DNA from: Pseudomonadota bacterium
GTDB taxonomy: Bacteria; Pseudomonadota; Gammaproteobacteria; Burkholderiales; Gallionellaceae
NCBI GenBank assembly: GCA_021782995.1
Contig: JAJXUI010000019.1
Location: 1-51,312 of the forward strand
Reading direction: 5' to 3'
Length of the DNA stretch: 51,312 nucleotides
Shown here: in pieces, positions 16,070 through 25,478 of the stretch
Layout of the letters: each line of letters begins with the position of its first letter
How positions within the stretch are numbered: position 1 is the first letter of the stretch
The notes under the pieces: generated by a model
Database searches by the model: none
What the model was told of the DNA's origin: nothing
What the model saw: only the letters and a program-made list of their open reading frames with translations
Program-made: the position numbers and the translations under genes

Positions 16070-16450
16070 ATGACAGACCGTCTTTACAGGTTGATCTTCG
16101 GCGCCACCATGCTGGCCTCGCTCTATTTCGATTTCCGTTTTACCGTGTACGCTCTGATTTGCCTCATGATGATCGAGGGACTGACCGGCTGGCGCCTTTC
16201 GCAACTGCTGTTCATGCTGCGCGGGCTCCCCGCTGACAGCGGCATGTATGCACAGGCAAGTTGCACAACCGGGTTTGAAGCGGAACGCATCTGGCGCATC
16301 CTGATCGGCGCCGTACTTGTGCTTTCCTATATCTTCTTTCCGGAAACGCTCTGGTACATGCCATGGTTCCTTGCCTTTGTGATATTCGGCGCCGGTGCCA
16401 GCGACGTGTGCCCCGCACTGTTGCTGATGAAAAAAGCCGGTTTCAGATGA
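16070..16450 (+). CDS. Small inner-membrane protein coupled to the GGDEF-EAL gene
   Basis: A 126-residue protein with a hydrophobic N-terminal half (about residues 5-50) and a second hydrophobic hairpin (about 72-105), ending DVCPALLLMKKAGFR. It resembles short YgaP/DUF2892-type membrane proteins, but I am not sure of the family. AGGGGA lies before the ATG at 16070. Its stop overlaps the start of the downstream c-di-GMP gene (ATGA), so translation is coupled and the protein may be a sensory or membrane partner of that enzyme. Confidence 0.7.
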   Translation: MTDRLYRLIFGATMLASLYFDFRFTVYALICLMMIEGLTGWRLSQLLFMLRGLPADSGMYAQASCTTGFEAERIWRILIGAVLVLSYIFFPETLWYMPWFLAFVIFGAGASDVCPALLLMKKAGFR

Positions 16451-18882
16451 ACATCGCATTCAAGCCGGAACCGGGTTCAGGCAGCCTGCCCACCAGGATC
16501 ACCGGCATCGTATTCTGGGGAACCCTGTTTGTCGGCTTCCTGATCGCACTGTTCATCCTGAATGGCAGGGAACGCGAACTGAAACAGTTGCAGGAAAACG
16601 ATGCCAACCTCATCGAACACAATATCGAAATCCTGCTCGAACAGCACGCGACCCTGCCACTGCTGCAAACCAGCCAACAACAACTCAACGCTTCGCTGCA
16701 GGCAATGCAACAGCAGATCCGCTTCGAAGCGATACAGCTGGCCAGTGAGGGCGAGTCACTGCAGTTTGGCATGACAGACCCTGGTCAGGGCATCGTCACC
16801 CGCAATTTCAACATTGCCGAACCAGATGGCAGCAAGACACGCCACCCTGTCACGCTGAGCATACATTTCACCAGCCTGGAAAAATCCTACGCACAATATC
16901 GCCGCCAGATCATCCTGGTGATTGGCATCATCGTCGTGATCTATGCGCTGATCCTGCAGATCATTCTCAAGGTGCTGCTCTCACGCCCGTTTTCCGAAAT
17001 GGTCAACACCGCCATCCGCGTCACTGAAGGCGATACAAACACACGCTTTGATGAAAATCAGCAAAACGAGTTTGGCTTTCTCTCCCGCTTCATCAACCGC
17101 GCGCTCAACTCCATCGTCGCCCATGAAAATCAACTGCAGGAAGCACTGGACCGCGCCACGCAATCCGAAGCCGCCCTGTTCAAGGAAAAGGAAAGTGCCG
17201 AGGTCACACTCAAATCCATTGCCGATGCCGTAATCACCACCAACGAGTCTGGCTTGGTGCAATACCTGAACCCTGTCGCCGAGCGCATCACCGGCTGGAG
17301 CAATGCCGACGCACGCGGGCAGCCACTGTCTGACATCATCTCCATCGTGCAGGAAAGCAGCGGCAAATCGATCTTCAACCCCGTCTACCAGTGCATTGAA
17401 AACAACGGCGTGGAAACCCTTACCACTCATGCTTCACTGATACGGCGCGATGGCGAAGCCGTTGCCATCGAAGCTTCCGCCGCCCCGATGCGCAACGACC
17501 AGGGCAGGGTCATCGGTGCCGTGATGGTGTGCCAGGACGTGACCCAGGCGCGCAAGTTTGCCTACCAGCTCTCCTTCCAGGCCAGACATGATGCCCTCAC
17601 CGGCCTTTTCAACCGCCGCGAATTCGACCACAAGCTCGCCGAACTGCTGGAAGACGTCAGGCTTCAGGGCAACCACAACATCCTGCTCTACCTCGATCTT
17701 GACCAGTTCAAAATCGTCAACGACACCTGCGGCCATGCCGCCGGTGACAAGCTGCTGCTGCAACTTTCCGTCCTGCTTGGCCAGAAAGTGCGAAAGAACG
17801 ACATCCTTGCCAGGCTGGGTGGCGATGAGTTTGGCGTGCTGCTGTACGGCTGTGACATCGAGTGCGGCAAGAAAATCGCCGATGCCCTCCTCAATGTCAT
17901 CTCCGAATTCAGGTTTGTGTGGGAAGACAAAATCTTCCAGGTCGGCGTCAGCATCGGCATGGTGCCGGTGACTGCCGCAACCGAAAATGCCGCAGAAGCG
18001 ATGAGTGCCGCCGATGCCGCCTGCTATATGGCGAAGGACAAAGGCAGGAACCGCATTGAAATTTGCAGCGGCGATGGCGCGCGCGGCAAGCACTACGGCG
18101 AAATGCAATGGGTGCCGCGGATACACAAGGCCATGGAAGAAGCCCGCCTGCACCTGTATCGCCAGAACCTGATCAACCTCAATCCGGATGAAGAAGTCGA
18201 GTATGCAGAAATCCTGCTGCGCATGGAGGACGAAGACGGCAACATGATTCCCCCGATGGCCTTCATCCCCGCCGCCGAACGCTACAACCTGATGCCGACC
18301 ATCGACCGCTGGGTGATCAGGCACACACTGGAGTGGCTCCAGGCCTATCCTTGCGGCAGCAGCGGCAAACCACAACACTTTGCAATCAACATCTCAGGGC
18401 AATCTCTTGGTGATGAACAGTTCCTGCCCTTCCTGCTGGCACAACTGGAATCCACAGGCATCTCCCCCAGCCGCCTGTGCATTGAAATCACCGAAACCAC
18501 TGCCATCGCCAACATCGGCAACGCGCTGTCATTCATCACCGCACTCAAAGCCAAGGGCAGCAAGTTTGCGCTGGACGATTTCGGCAGCGGCATGTCGTCC
18601 TACTCCTACCTGAAAACCCTCAACGTCAATTCCGTGAAAATTGACGGCTCCTTCATCAGGGACCTGATGAATTCACCGGTAGATATTGCGATGGTGGAAT
18701 CGATCAACAAGATCGGCCATGTCATGGGCTTGCAGACCATCGCAGAATTTGTCGAATCCGAAGCCGCGCTGAACAAGCTGCGCGACATCGGCATCAACTA
18801 CGCCCAGGGCTATTACATACACCAGCCTGAGCCGCTGTATGGCTCCGAGCCACAGTCAGTTAAATTGAAGACTGCGGCTTAA
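16447..18882 (+). CDS. Membrane sensor with HAMP, PAS, GGDEF and EAL domains
   Basis: An 811-residue dual-domain c-di-GMP protein. Transmembrane helix 1 is at about 17-39, a roughly 115-residue periplasmic sensor with long Gln-rich helices follows, and helix 2 is at about 155-177. HAMP and linker helix span about 178-250 and a PAS domain about 252-365. The diguanylate cyclase domain has an intact GGDEF (458-462) preceded by an RKND inhibitory I-site at the correct five-residue distance. The phosphodiesterase domain has EIL (588-590) in the EAL position plus NISGQSL, EITET, DDFGSG, KIDGSFI and AEFVE, so key metal and catalytic residues are kept. Both activities look possible. The start at 16447 overlaps the upstream membrane gene. 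Confidence 0.92.
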   Translation: MNIAFKPEPGSGSLPTRITGIVFWGTLFVGFLIALFILNGRERELKQLQENDANLIEHNIEILLEQHATLPLLQTSQQQLNASLQAMQQQIRFEAIQLASEGESLQFGMTDPGQGIVTRNFNIAEPDGSKTRHPVTLSIHFTSLEKSYAQYRRQIILVIGIIVVIYALILQIILKVLLSRPFSEMVNTAIRVTEGDTNTRFDENQQNEFGFLSRFINRALNSIVAHENQLQEALDRATQSEAALFKEKESAEVTLKSIADAVITTNESGLVQYLNPVAERITGWSNADARGQPLSDIISIVQESSGKSIFNPVYQCIENNGVETLTTHASLIRRDGEAVAIEASAAPMRNDQGRVIGAVMVCQDVTQARKFAYQLSFQARHDALTGLFNRREFDHKLAELLEDVRLQGNHNILLYLDLDQFKIVNDTCGHAAGDKLLLQLSVLLGQKVRKNDILARLGGDEFGVLLYGCDIECGKKIADALLNVISEFRFVWEDKIFQVGVSIGMVPVTAATENAAEAMSAADAACYMAKDKGRNRIEICSGDGARGKHYGEMQWVPRIHKAMEEARLHLYRQNLINLNPDEEVEYAEILLRMEDEDGNMIPPMAFIPAAERYNLMPTIDRWVIRHTLEWLQAYPCGSSGKPQHFAINISGQSLGDEQFLPFLLAQLESTGISPSRLCIEITETTAIANIGNALSFITALKAKGSKFALDDFGSGMSSYSYLKTLNVNSVKIDGSFIRDLMNSPVDIAMVESINKIGHVMGLQTIAEFVESEAALNKLRDIGINYAQGYYIHQPEPLYGSEPQSVKLKTAA

Positions 18883-19401
18883 ACCCCTAAGCAGGGCACC
18901 ACAGGGAATATGGCGCTGATATTCGGACAAAGCAGGCTGTTCAAGAGGAAGATGGTTGACGACTGCTATGCGCCCAACAGCGGTCATTCAAATTTTATCT
19001 GGAAGGGCTCTAGTGTGCCCAAAACGGACTTCTCAATGCAATAGATTGTAGGTCTGCTATCGGTGGCCCAGATTCCATTAAAGACTGTCGGACTTGCAGA
19101 AATCAGTCATATTGGTCATCGTCTAATGGCTGCTCTTGGAAGATTTCAGGCAAAGTAAATTGCGTTCATAATCGGCTGGTAATGGGACTGATCTGCCTTC
19201 TCATTAATTTCCGTTTCCCCGCACATACCGGACTCATTCTACTTCATACCTGAATCGACAACAGCCTGCCTTTTTCTGCCATTACCATTTGTTAACTCGT
19301 GCGCTGAAAGTAAACAGTCAATATCAAAAATCAGCATTGTGCGGAGTGCACCCGCAGAATTGAGTTTTTAGGCCGCACTTCCCCTGACGTTCAGAATTGC
19401 G
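18883..19401. other. 519-bp region with no recognisable gene
   Basis: Between the GGDEF-EAL gene and DUF1398. Only very short frames are present (for example 44 codons from 18910, and about 30 codons ending at 19158), with no Shine-Dalgarno or family resemblance. No repeat, tRNA or clear terminator was found. It may hold decayed gene remnants. Confidence 0.5.
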
Positions 19402-19815
19402 CTATAGCTCGACTGCGGGATATGACTCGACGTAACTTTCCCCTGCTGATCCAAAGTAAGTTACCGTTCTCTCGCCGAAATCCACTTTGTAACTGACGAC
19501 ACCTGCTTTCCAGGCGGCCATCAGGAATTCTGGAAATGTGCTGTTACCTGCCTGGTCTATCCGCAGTGCGGTGATCAAAGCACCTTGATCGAATGGCGAT
19601 ACGTCTTCCATGCCGGAAACAAGCGGGGTTCCTTGCGCGACGACAGGACCTTGCCCGGTCAAATACAAGCTTTGGCAGGAAGGCAACGACCAAATGTTGT
19701 ACCTGATTCCCGCTTGACGAAGTGTCTCGGCCAGACAGGGGAACCCGCCCACTCTGGGACATCCTGCCATTGCCCGTTGCAGGGCAGACTGCAGGTTTTC
19801 AATGGCTTTGCTCAT
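19402..19815 (-). CDS. DUF1398 family protein
   Basis: A 137-residue soluble protein of unknown function. The conserved blocks are FPCLAETLRQAGIRYNIWSLPSC, QGTPLVSGMEDV, ALITALRIDQAGNSTFPEFL and AGVVSYKVDFGERTVTYFG, ending YVESYPAV, which match my memory of DUF1398 (YbcV-like) proteins along the whole length. It appears to be a single gene; the Shine-Dalgarno is weak (AAGGTG at 19823-19828). Confidence 0.8.
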   Translation of the reverse strand: MSKAIENLQSALQRAMAGCPRVGGFPCLAETLRQAGIRYNIWSLPSCQSLYLTGQGPVVAQGTPLVSGMEDVSPFDQGALITALRIDQAGNSTFPEFLMAAWKAGVVSYKVDFGERTVTYFGSAGESYVESYPAVEL

Positions 19816-20047
19816 TGGTGCACCTTATTGTGAAAAATGGAAATGCAGACGATTCGTAATGACCGCCCCGGAAACATCTCAGCCTGCCAGTTCATTTTCG
19901 CTGCCTGACAGGAAGCGGGTTCATTGTACTTGAAACGCAAACCGGCAATCTGATGCACCGAGCCATTTAAACTCAAATTATTGATTGCTGTTGAATGCAT
20001 AACGTCCACCCTTCATCCATTCCCAATCAGTCCGTAATGGACGATTC

Positions 20048-20500
20048 TCAGACTGGCTTGCGCTTCGCCAACAACCTGTCCAGCTGATTCGCAAATGCCT
20101 GCCGGTCAGCCTTGGAAAATGCAGCAGGCCCGCCTGTCTCCACCCCGCTGCTGCGCAGGGTTTCCATGAAGTTGCGCATGTCGAGGCGCTCCTTGATGTT
20201 GGCCCCGGTCAGCATTTCACCTCTGGGATCGATCACGGTTGCGCCGTTGGCGATAACCTGCGAAGCGAGTGGGATATCGGCGGTAATGACCAGATCTCCA
20301 GCCTGCGCTTCCTGTGCGATACGCTGGTCAGCCACATCAAAACCGCCAGGCACTTGCAGTGCCCTGATCCATGGCGAGGGCGGCACGCGCAACAGTTTGT
20401 TGGCAACCAGCGTGAGCGGTATCCCGGCGCGAGTCGCAACGCGATAGAGGATTTCCTTTATCACCACCGGGCAGGCATCGGCATCCACCCAGATTTTCAT
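20048..20500 (-). CDS. yaiI: YaiI/YqxD family protein (DUF188)
   Basis: A 150-residue protein with an N-terminal PIN-like motif [18 protein letters not shown], followed by [12 protein letters not shown] (acidic cluster) and the C-terminal [20 protein letters not shown], all characteristic of YaiI/YqxD. These are predicted PIN-like nucleases but not well studied. The ATG at 20500 places the family N-terminus at residue 1; starts at 20509 and 20545 would add unrelated residues. It follows sthA with a 73-bp gap on the same strand. Confidence 0.88.
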   Translation of the reverse strand: MKIWVDADACPVVIKEILYRVATRAGIPLTLVANKLLRVPPSPWIRALQVPGGFDVADQRIAQEAQAGDLVITADIPLASQVIANGATVIDPRGEMLTGANIKERLDMRNFMETLRSSGVETGGPAAFSKADRQAFANQLDRLLAKRKPV

Positions 20501-20573
20501 TGCGGCCATTTTCCTGTGGTCATGCTTTCCTTGCCCGCACTCCATTCCGTATTCCTGAACTTCATATACAATT

Positions 20574-22001
20574 TCATGACTTGTTCACGTCGCGTTGCTG
20601 ATCCAGCAGGTGCAGGCAATCCAGTGCGGCGAGCTTGTAGCATTCGGCCAGAGTCGGATAGTTGAACACGTTGCTGACCAGGTCGCGCACGCTGCCATTC
20701 AGGTTCATCACCAGCTGCCCGATGTGGATCAGCTCGCTGGCCTGTTCGCCGACGATGTGCACCCCGAGCAGCTTTTCGTTGCGCGTATCGACAATGAGCT
20801 TCAGCAGACCCTGGCCGTCGCCGATGATCTGGCCACGCGCGCTATCCTTGAACCATGCGCGGCCGCTGACATGGGGGATGCCTTCCTTCTGCACTTCACT
20901 TTCCGTTCTGCCGACCCAGGAAAGTTCCGGGATGGTATACACCGCCATCGGCAGGTTTTCTGCAGTGACATGCTGCACGCCACCAAATGCATGCAGCACG
21001 GCAGCACGCCCCTGCTCCATGCCGGTGGACGCCAGCGCAGGACGGCCAATCAGGTCTCCGATGGCATAGATATGCGGCACGCTGGTCTGGAAGTCCGCAT
21101 TCACGTCTATCCAGCCGTCCTTGATGCTGACGCCGGCACGCTCAACCATCAGGCCGGCACTGTTGGGTTCGCGCCCCTGCGCAAACAGCACTGCATCGGT
21201 GTGTATCTGCTTGCCGCTCACCAGCACGGTGACGACACCATCTGCTTCGCGGTGGATTTCCTTGACGCGCTCCTGCATGTGGAAGCTGACGCCCATCGCG
21301 AGGAGGCTGTCAGTCAGCACGTTCACCACATCGGCACTGAGATAGGTCAGCAGTTGCGCATTGCTATCCACCACGCTGACCTGCACGCCGAGCGCGGCAA
21401 AGATGGAAACGAATTCGCAACCGATCACACCGCCGCCCACCACCAGCAGGCTTTGTGGCAGGTGGCGCAGGTTGAGAATGGAAGTGGAATCGAGCACGGT
21501 TTTCTTGTCGAATGGAATATGCGCGGGACGACGCGGACGCGAGCCGCTGGCAAGCACGATGACCTCGCCGGAAATCTGCCGCGTGTTGTGATTGCTGTCT
21601 GCCACCTGCAAGGTATGCGCATCGACAAACGAAGCCTCACCCGGAATCAGCGCGACGCCGGTGCGCAATAATCGTTGCAGGATGACGGACTCCTGCTGCG
21701 CGATCACCATCTCCTTGCGCCGCACCGCATCGGCGAGAATGCCATGGCGTGCCCTGCCATCCTGCGCGATGGCCTGGCGCATGCCGCTCTGCCCCGAGCG
21801 CGACATCAGGTAGGCCATTTCACGCATCGCCTTGCTGGGGATGGTGCCGGTCTGCAAACCGGCGCCGCCGATTTTCGGCTTGCGCTCGATGATCGCCGCA
21901 CGCTTCCCCATGCGCGATGCCTGCCAGGCCGCATGCTGCCCGGCGGGGCCGGAACCGATGATCAACACATCGTAGTCGCAAGGTAACGTCTTGTTTGTCA
22001 T
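20574..22001 (-). CDS. sthA: Soluble pyridine nucleotide transhydrogenase
   Basis: A 475-residue FAD enzyme that exchanges hydride between NADPH and NAD+ in the cytoplasm. It shares the lipoamide dehydrogenase fold: N-terminal [10 protein letters not shown] for FAD, central GGGVIGCEF for NAD(P), YAIGDLIG, and the C-terminal interface domain with [17 protein letters not shown]. The redox-disulfide site typical of the superfamily is replaced by [17 protein letters not shown] (residues 45-61), with no cysteine at all; E. coli SthA keeps one. This excludes a disulfide reductase and supports transhydrogenase. A leftward neighbour is yaiI; SulP lies upstream with a 57-bp gap. Confidence 0.88.
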   Translation of the reverse strand: MTNKTLPCDYDVLIIGSGPAGQHAAWQASRMGKRAAIIERKPKIGGAGLQTGTIPSKAMREMAYLMSRSGQSGMRQAIAQDGRARHGILADAVRRKEMVIAQQESVILQRLLRTGVALIPGEASFVDAHTLQVADSNHNTRQISGEVIVLASGSRPRRPAHIPFDKKTVLDSTSILNLRHLPQSLLVVGGGVIGCEFVSIFAALGVQVSVVDSNAQLLTYLSADVVNVLTDSLLAMGVSFHMQERVKEIHREADGVVTVLVSGKQIHTDAVLFAQGREPNSAGLMVERAGVSIKDGWIDVNADFQTSVPHIYAIGDLIGRPALASTGMEQGRAAVLHAFGGVQHVTAENLPMAVYTIPELSWVGRTESEVQKEGIPHVSGRAWFKDSARGQIIGDGQGLLKLIVDTRNEKLLGVHIVGEQASELIHIGQLVMNLNGSVRDLVSNVFNYPTLAECYKLAALDCLHLLDQQRDVNKS

Positions 22002-22057
22002 CGGCTTTTCCTGTTTGAGGAATTGAAAATACCTTAATTAATTCAAGCACATAGCCA

Positions 22058-23578
<1,521 letters not shown>

Positions 23579-23643
23579 ACAGGTTCCAGGCAAGCAATAT
23601 TTCTGCCAGTCAGGACTGGCAGCGGGATGAGTTAGGGTTTGAA

Positions 23644-23674
23644 GTTATAACGGCTGCCTGTGACGCACAGGCAA
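23644..23674 (-). promoter_or_regulatory. Candidate promoter with operator dyad before the SulP gene
   Basis: On the minus strand TTGCCT (23674-23669) and TATAAC (23649-23644) are 19 bp apart. A perfect 8-bp inverted repeat TGCCTGTG/CACAGGCA (23655-23673) overlaps the -35 box and spacer, which suggests a regulator binding site. This is a visual call. Confidence 0.35.
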
Positions 23675-23862
23675 TGAAAGCACAGTGGCTGGGCTGCAAC
23701 ACACCGGAACCATCCGCTGACCGCAGCGCTGTGCATTATACCCGAGCATGCCCCGCTTCCGGGCATTCCCCCTGCACCAGCACTGCGTGCGGCATCACCG
23801 CAGCAGGCATGCTGCAGCGGTGACGGGGCATTGCTTGTGCGGCACATCCGGTGCCACGCAGA

Positions 23863-24291
23863 TCAGCTGTGTCGCGGAAAATCCTTCAGGCAGCAACGGC
23901 CGGAGGGATTGCTGACGTCACAAGAGCATTGCTGTTGCCGGGTCTGTTCTATGACATATTCGCGGATCGATGCATCCTGCACGGCATCTGCATGGCTCAC
24001 ACCAAAGCAATAGCACACCGGCGCATCGGGCACGGCTTCCTTGACGCCGACCCGTGTGCGCAACTGCTGGCGGGTGATGACCGAATCATCATCACCGAAA
24101 TACACCACATTGCATTCCGGATCTCCACAGAAGAAATAGCGCACGCCTGCGTCTCTCCAGGTCCAGGGATGCTTCAGATGGTGTGCAATGGTTTTTACCG
24201 ACACTTCCGCGCCTGCCCGGCCGTTATCCGGACAACAATGCTTGTTGGGGTTGGGGGGCTTCTCTTCTGTCATCGTGCAGCAATCTGACAT
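23863..24291 (-). CDS. CopZ-like zinc/[2Fe-2S]-binding protein
   Basis: A 142-residue cytoplasmic protein, very rich in cysteine and histidine. The N-terminal part has MSDCC and HCCPDNGRAG, then a zinc-type domain with FFCGDPECNVVYFG. The C-terminal part has CYCFGVS and CSCDVSNPSGRCCLKD, a BFD-like [2Fe-2S] arrangement. This matches the extra N-terminal domain of the Archaeoglobus-type copper chaperone CopZ, found elsewhere as a separate protein beside mercury or copper genes. AAAGGAG precedes the ATG at 24291. It follows the MerP-like gene by 75 bp on the same strand. Confidence 0.78.
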   Translation of the reverse strand: MSDCCTMTEEKPPNPNKHCCPDNGRAGAEVSVKTIAHHLKHPWTWRDAGVRYFFCGDPECNVVYFGDDDSVITRQQLRTRVGVKEAVPDAPVCYCFGVSHADAVQDASIREYVIEQTRQQQCSCDVSNPSGRCCLKDFPRHS

Positions 24292-24344
24292 GGCTCCACT
24301 CCTTTCTTTTTATTTGTTTTGAGTTACTTCATGTGTACAACTGC

Positions 24345-24372
24345 AAATGAGACTGCTCGCCCAGTCTCATTT
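24345..24372 (-). terminator. Hairpin at the end of the MerP-like gene
   Basis: A perfect 10-bp inverted repeat AAATGAGACT/AGTCTCATTT (24345-24354 and 24363-24372) overlaps the stop codon of the MerP-like gene. No T run follows, so it may protect or attenuate the transcript rather than end it; the CopZ-like gene lies just downstream. Confidence 0.45.
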
Positions 24373-24645
24373 ACGTACTGCAGAAGGATAGCCGATTGCG
24401 GCCGTCGCTGCAGTCAATCCTGCAATGCCGGTACGGCTATCCTCATGGGTCACCACCACTTCACGCCGGGGAAGGCTGGCTTGCGCCTTGCTGACACCAT
24501 TCACGCGCATCAATGCACGCTGCACCGCCACCGGGCAGGCATGACATTGCATGCCCGGCAGCGTGAGGACGATGGTTTGCGCGGCAGCCATTGCACTGGA
24601 TGGCGCGACGCTGGCATATGCCGATAGCACAAACCGGCATGTCAT
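24367..24645 (-). CDS. MerP-like periplasmic heavy-metal-binding protein
   Basis: A 92-residue protein with a signal peptide ending AMA|AAQT and one heavy-metal-associated (HMA) domain carrying GMQCHACPVAVQRALMRVNGVS. The CxxC metal site and the following ACPVAV resemble mercuric-ion binding MerP (GMTCAACP). The start at 24645 is chosen because GGGAGG lies six bases upstream and gives a normal MerP length. No merT, merA or merR is present in the window, so it may serve another metal such as copper. It is preceded by a MerR-type promoter. Confidence 0.82.
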   Translation of the reverse strand: MTCRFVLSAYASVAPSSAMAAAQTIVLTLPGMQCHACPVAVQRALMRVNGVSKAQASLPRREVVVTHEDSRTGIAGLTAATAAIGYPSAVRK

Positions 24646-24688
24646 GCCCCACCTCCCGCCATCCATCAACTTCCGCTCACAGCACCTT

Positions 24689-24719
24689 ACTATAACTACG
24701 TACAATTGTACGACCTCAA
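24689..24719 (-). promoter_or_regulatory. MerR-family type promoter with 19-bp spacer and operator dyad
   Basis: On the minus strand the -35 box TTGAGG (24719-24714) and -10 box TATAGT (24694-24689) are separated by exactly 19 bp, longer than the normal 17. The spacer holds a perfect 14-bp palindrome CGTACAATTGTACG (24699-24712). Overlong spacers with a central dyad are the hallmark of promoters activated by MerR-family regulators through DNA distortion. It reads towards the MerP-like gene 44 bp away. Confidence 0.7.
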
Positions 24720-24729
24720 TAGATTTAAT

Positions 24730-24754
24730 ACATAATATAATCAACATATTATGT
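24730..24754. promoter_or_regulatory. Second inverted repeat upstream of the MerR-type promoter
   Basis: A perfect 9-bp inverted repeat ACATAATAT/ATATTATGT with a 7-nt centre, ten bases upstream of the -35 box, in a strongly AT-rich stretch. It could be an additional regulator site or an UP-like element. Confidence 0.4.
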
Positions 24755-24846
24755 ATTTATATCATGCTGAATAACAAGAAGAATTCGCCCTGCCACTGCG
24801 CAGGGATGCTGTCGGGAATTTTCAGATGGTGCAGGCAAACTATGCG

Positions 24847-25473
24847 CTATTTGGCAAGCCTGGCGGGATCAGGCAAATCTGCACGACGGTCGACATCATG
24901 ATAAATACCGGCATCCGCCAGCGGCAGCAGGGTGATGGCGGATGCATGCGCCTGCAACACACTGCGCGCACCTTCATCCCCCTGCAGTGACAGCAAGGCG
25001 TTAAGCCACACGGCATCAAACCCGACCGGATGCCCACGCCTGCCGCCATGTACGGGCGCAACGATACTTGCACCCGATGCCAATGCTGCACGCACCTGCA
25101 TGATGGCTTGTGCCGGCACTTCAGGCATGTCCGCCAGACCAATCAGCCAGCCTGATGCCGCCTGATTGGCCTGCACCCCGCAACACAAACTCGCGCCCAT
25201 CCCTTCGGCCGCATCGCTGCAGATGGCCCACCTGAGCTGTGCTGCCTGCTGCCGGCCCAACGCGGCTTCGATTGCCATGCGCAGCGGCAACGCCTCTGCC
25301 CTGACCACGACAGTGACCCGGTCGAACACTTGCAGCCATGGCAGCAGGCTGTGTGCAGACAATGGCAGCGTTATGCCTTTGTGCGGATAGGGATGCCGCA
25401 GCTTGTCCGCACCGAAGCGGCTGGATGATCCCGCCGCCAGCACAATGGCGGCGATGCCGGTACGCTCGGCCAA
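24847..25473 (-). CDS. MobA/MocA-like molybdenum cofactor nucleotidyltransferase
   Basis: A 208-residue NTP-transferase. The N-terminal nucleotide-binding motif IVLAAGSSSRFGADKL is followed by GLADMPEVPA (metal-binding Asp) and the C-terminal GRRGHPVGFD, a set shared by MobA, MocA and related enzymes that add CMP or GMP to molybdopterin. Position directly after the Mo hydroxylase subunits suggests it makes molybdopterin cytosine dinucleotide, used by this enzyme family. I place the start at TTG 25473, six bases after the stop of the Mo subunit; no ATG is available before the motif, so the start is uncertain. Confidence 0.78.
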   Translation of the reverse strand: MAERTGIAAIVLAAGSSSRFGADKLRHPYPHKGITLPLSAHSLLPWLQVFDRVTVVVRAEALPLRMAIEAALGRQQAAQLRWAICSDAAEGMGASLCCGVQANQAASGWLIGLADMPEVPAQAIMQVRAALASGASIVAPVHGGRRGHPVGFDAVWLNALLSLQGDEGARSVLQAHASAITLLPLADAGIYHDVDRRADLPDPARLAK

Positions 25474-25478
25474 GCGAT

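Noticed and set aside
23632-23847. 71-codon leftward frame upstream of the SulP gene
   Set aside because: No Shine-Dalgarno or protein-like pattern; it overlaps the promoter and dyad region.
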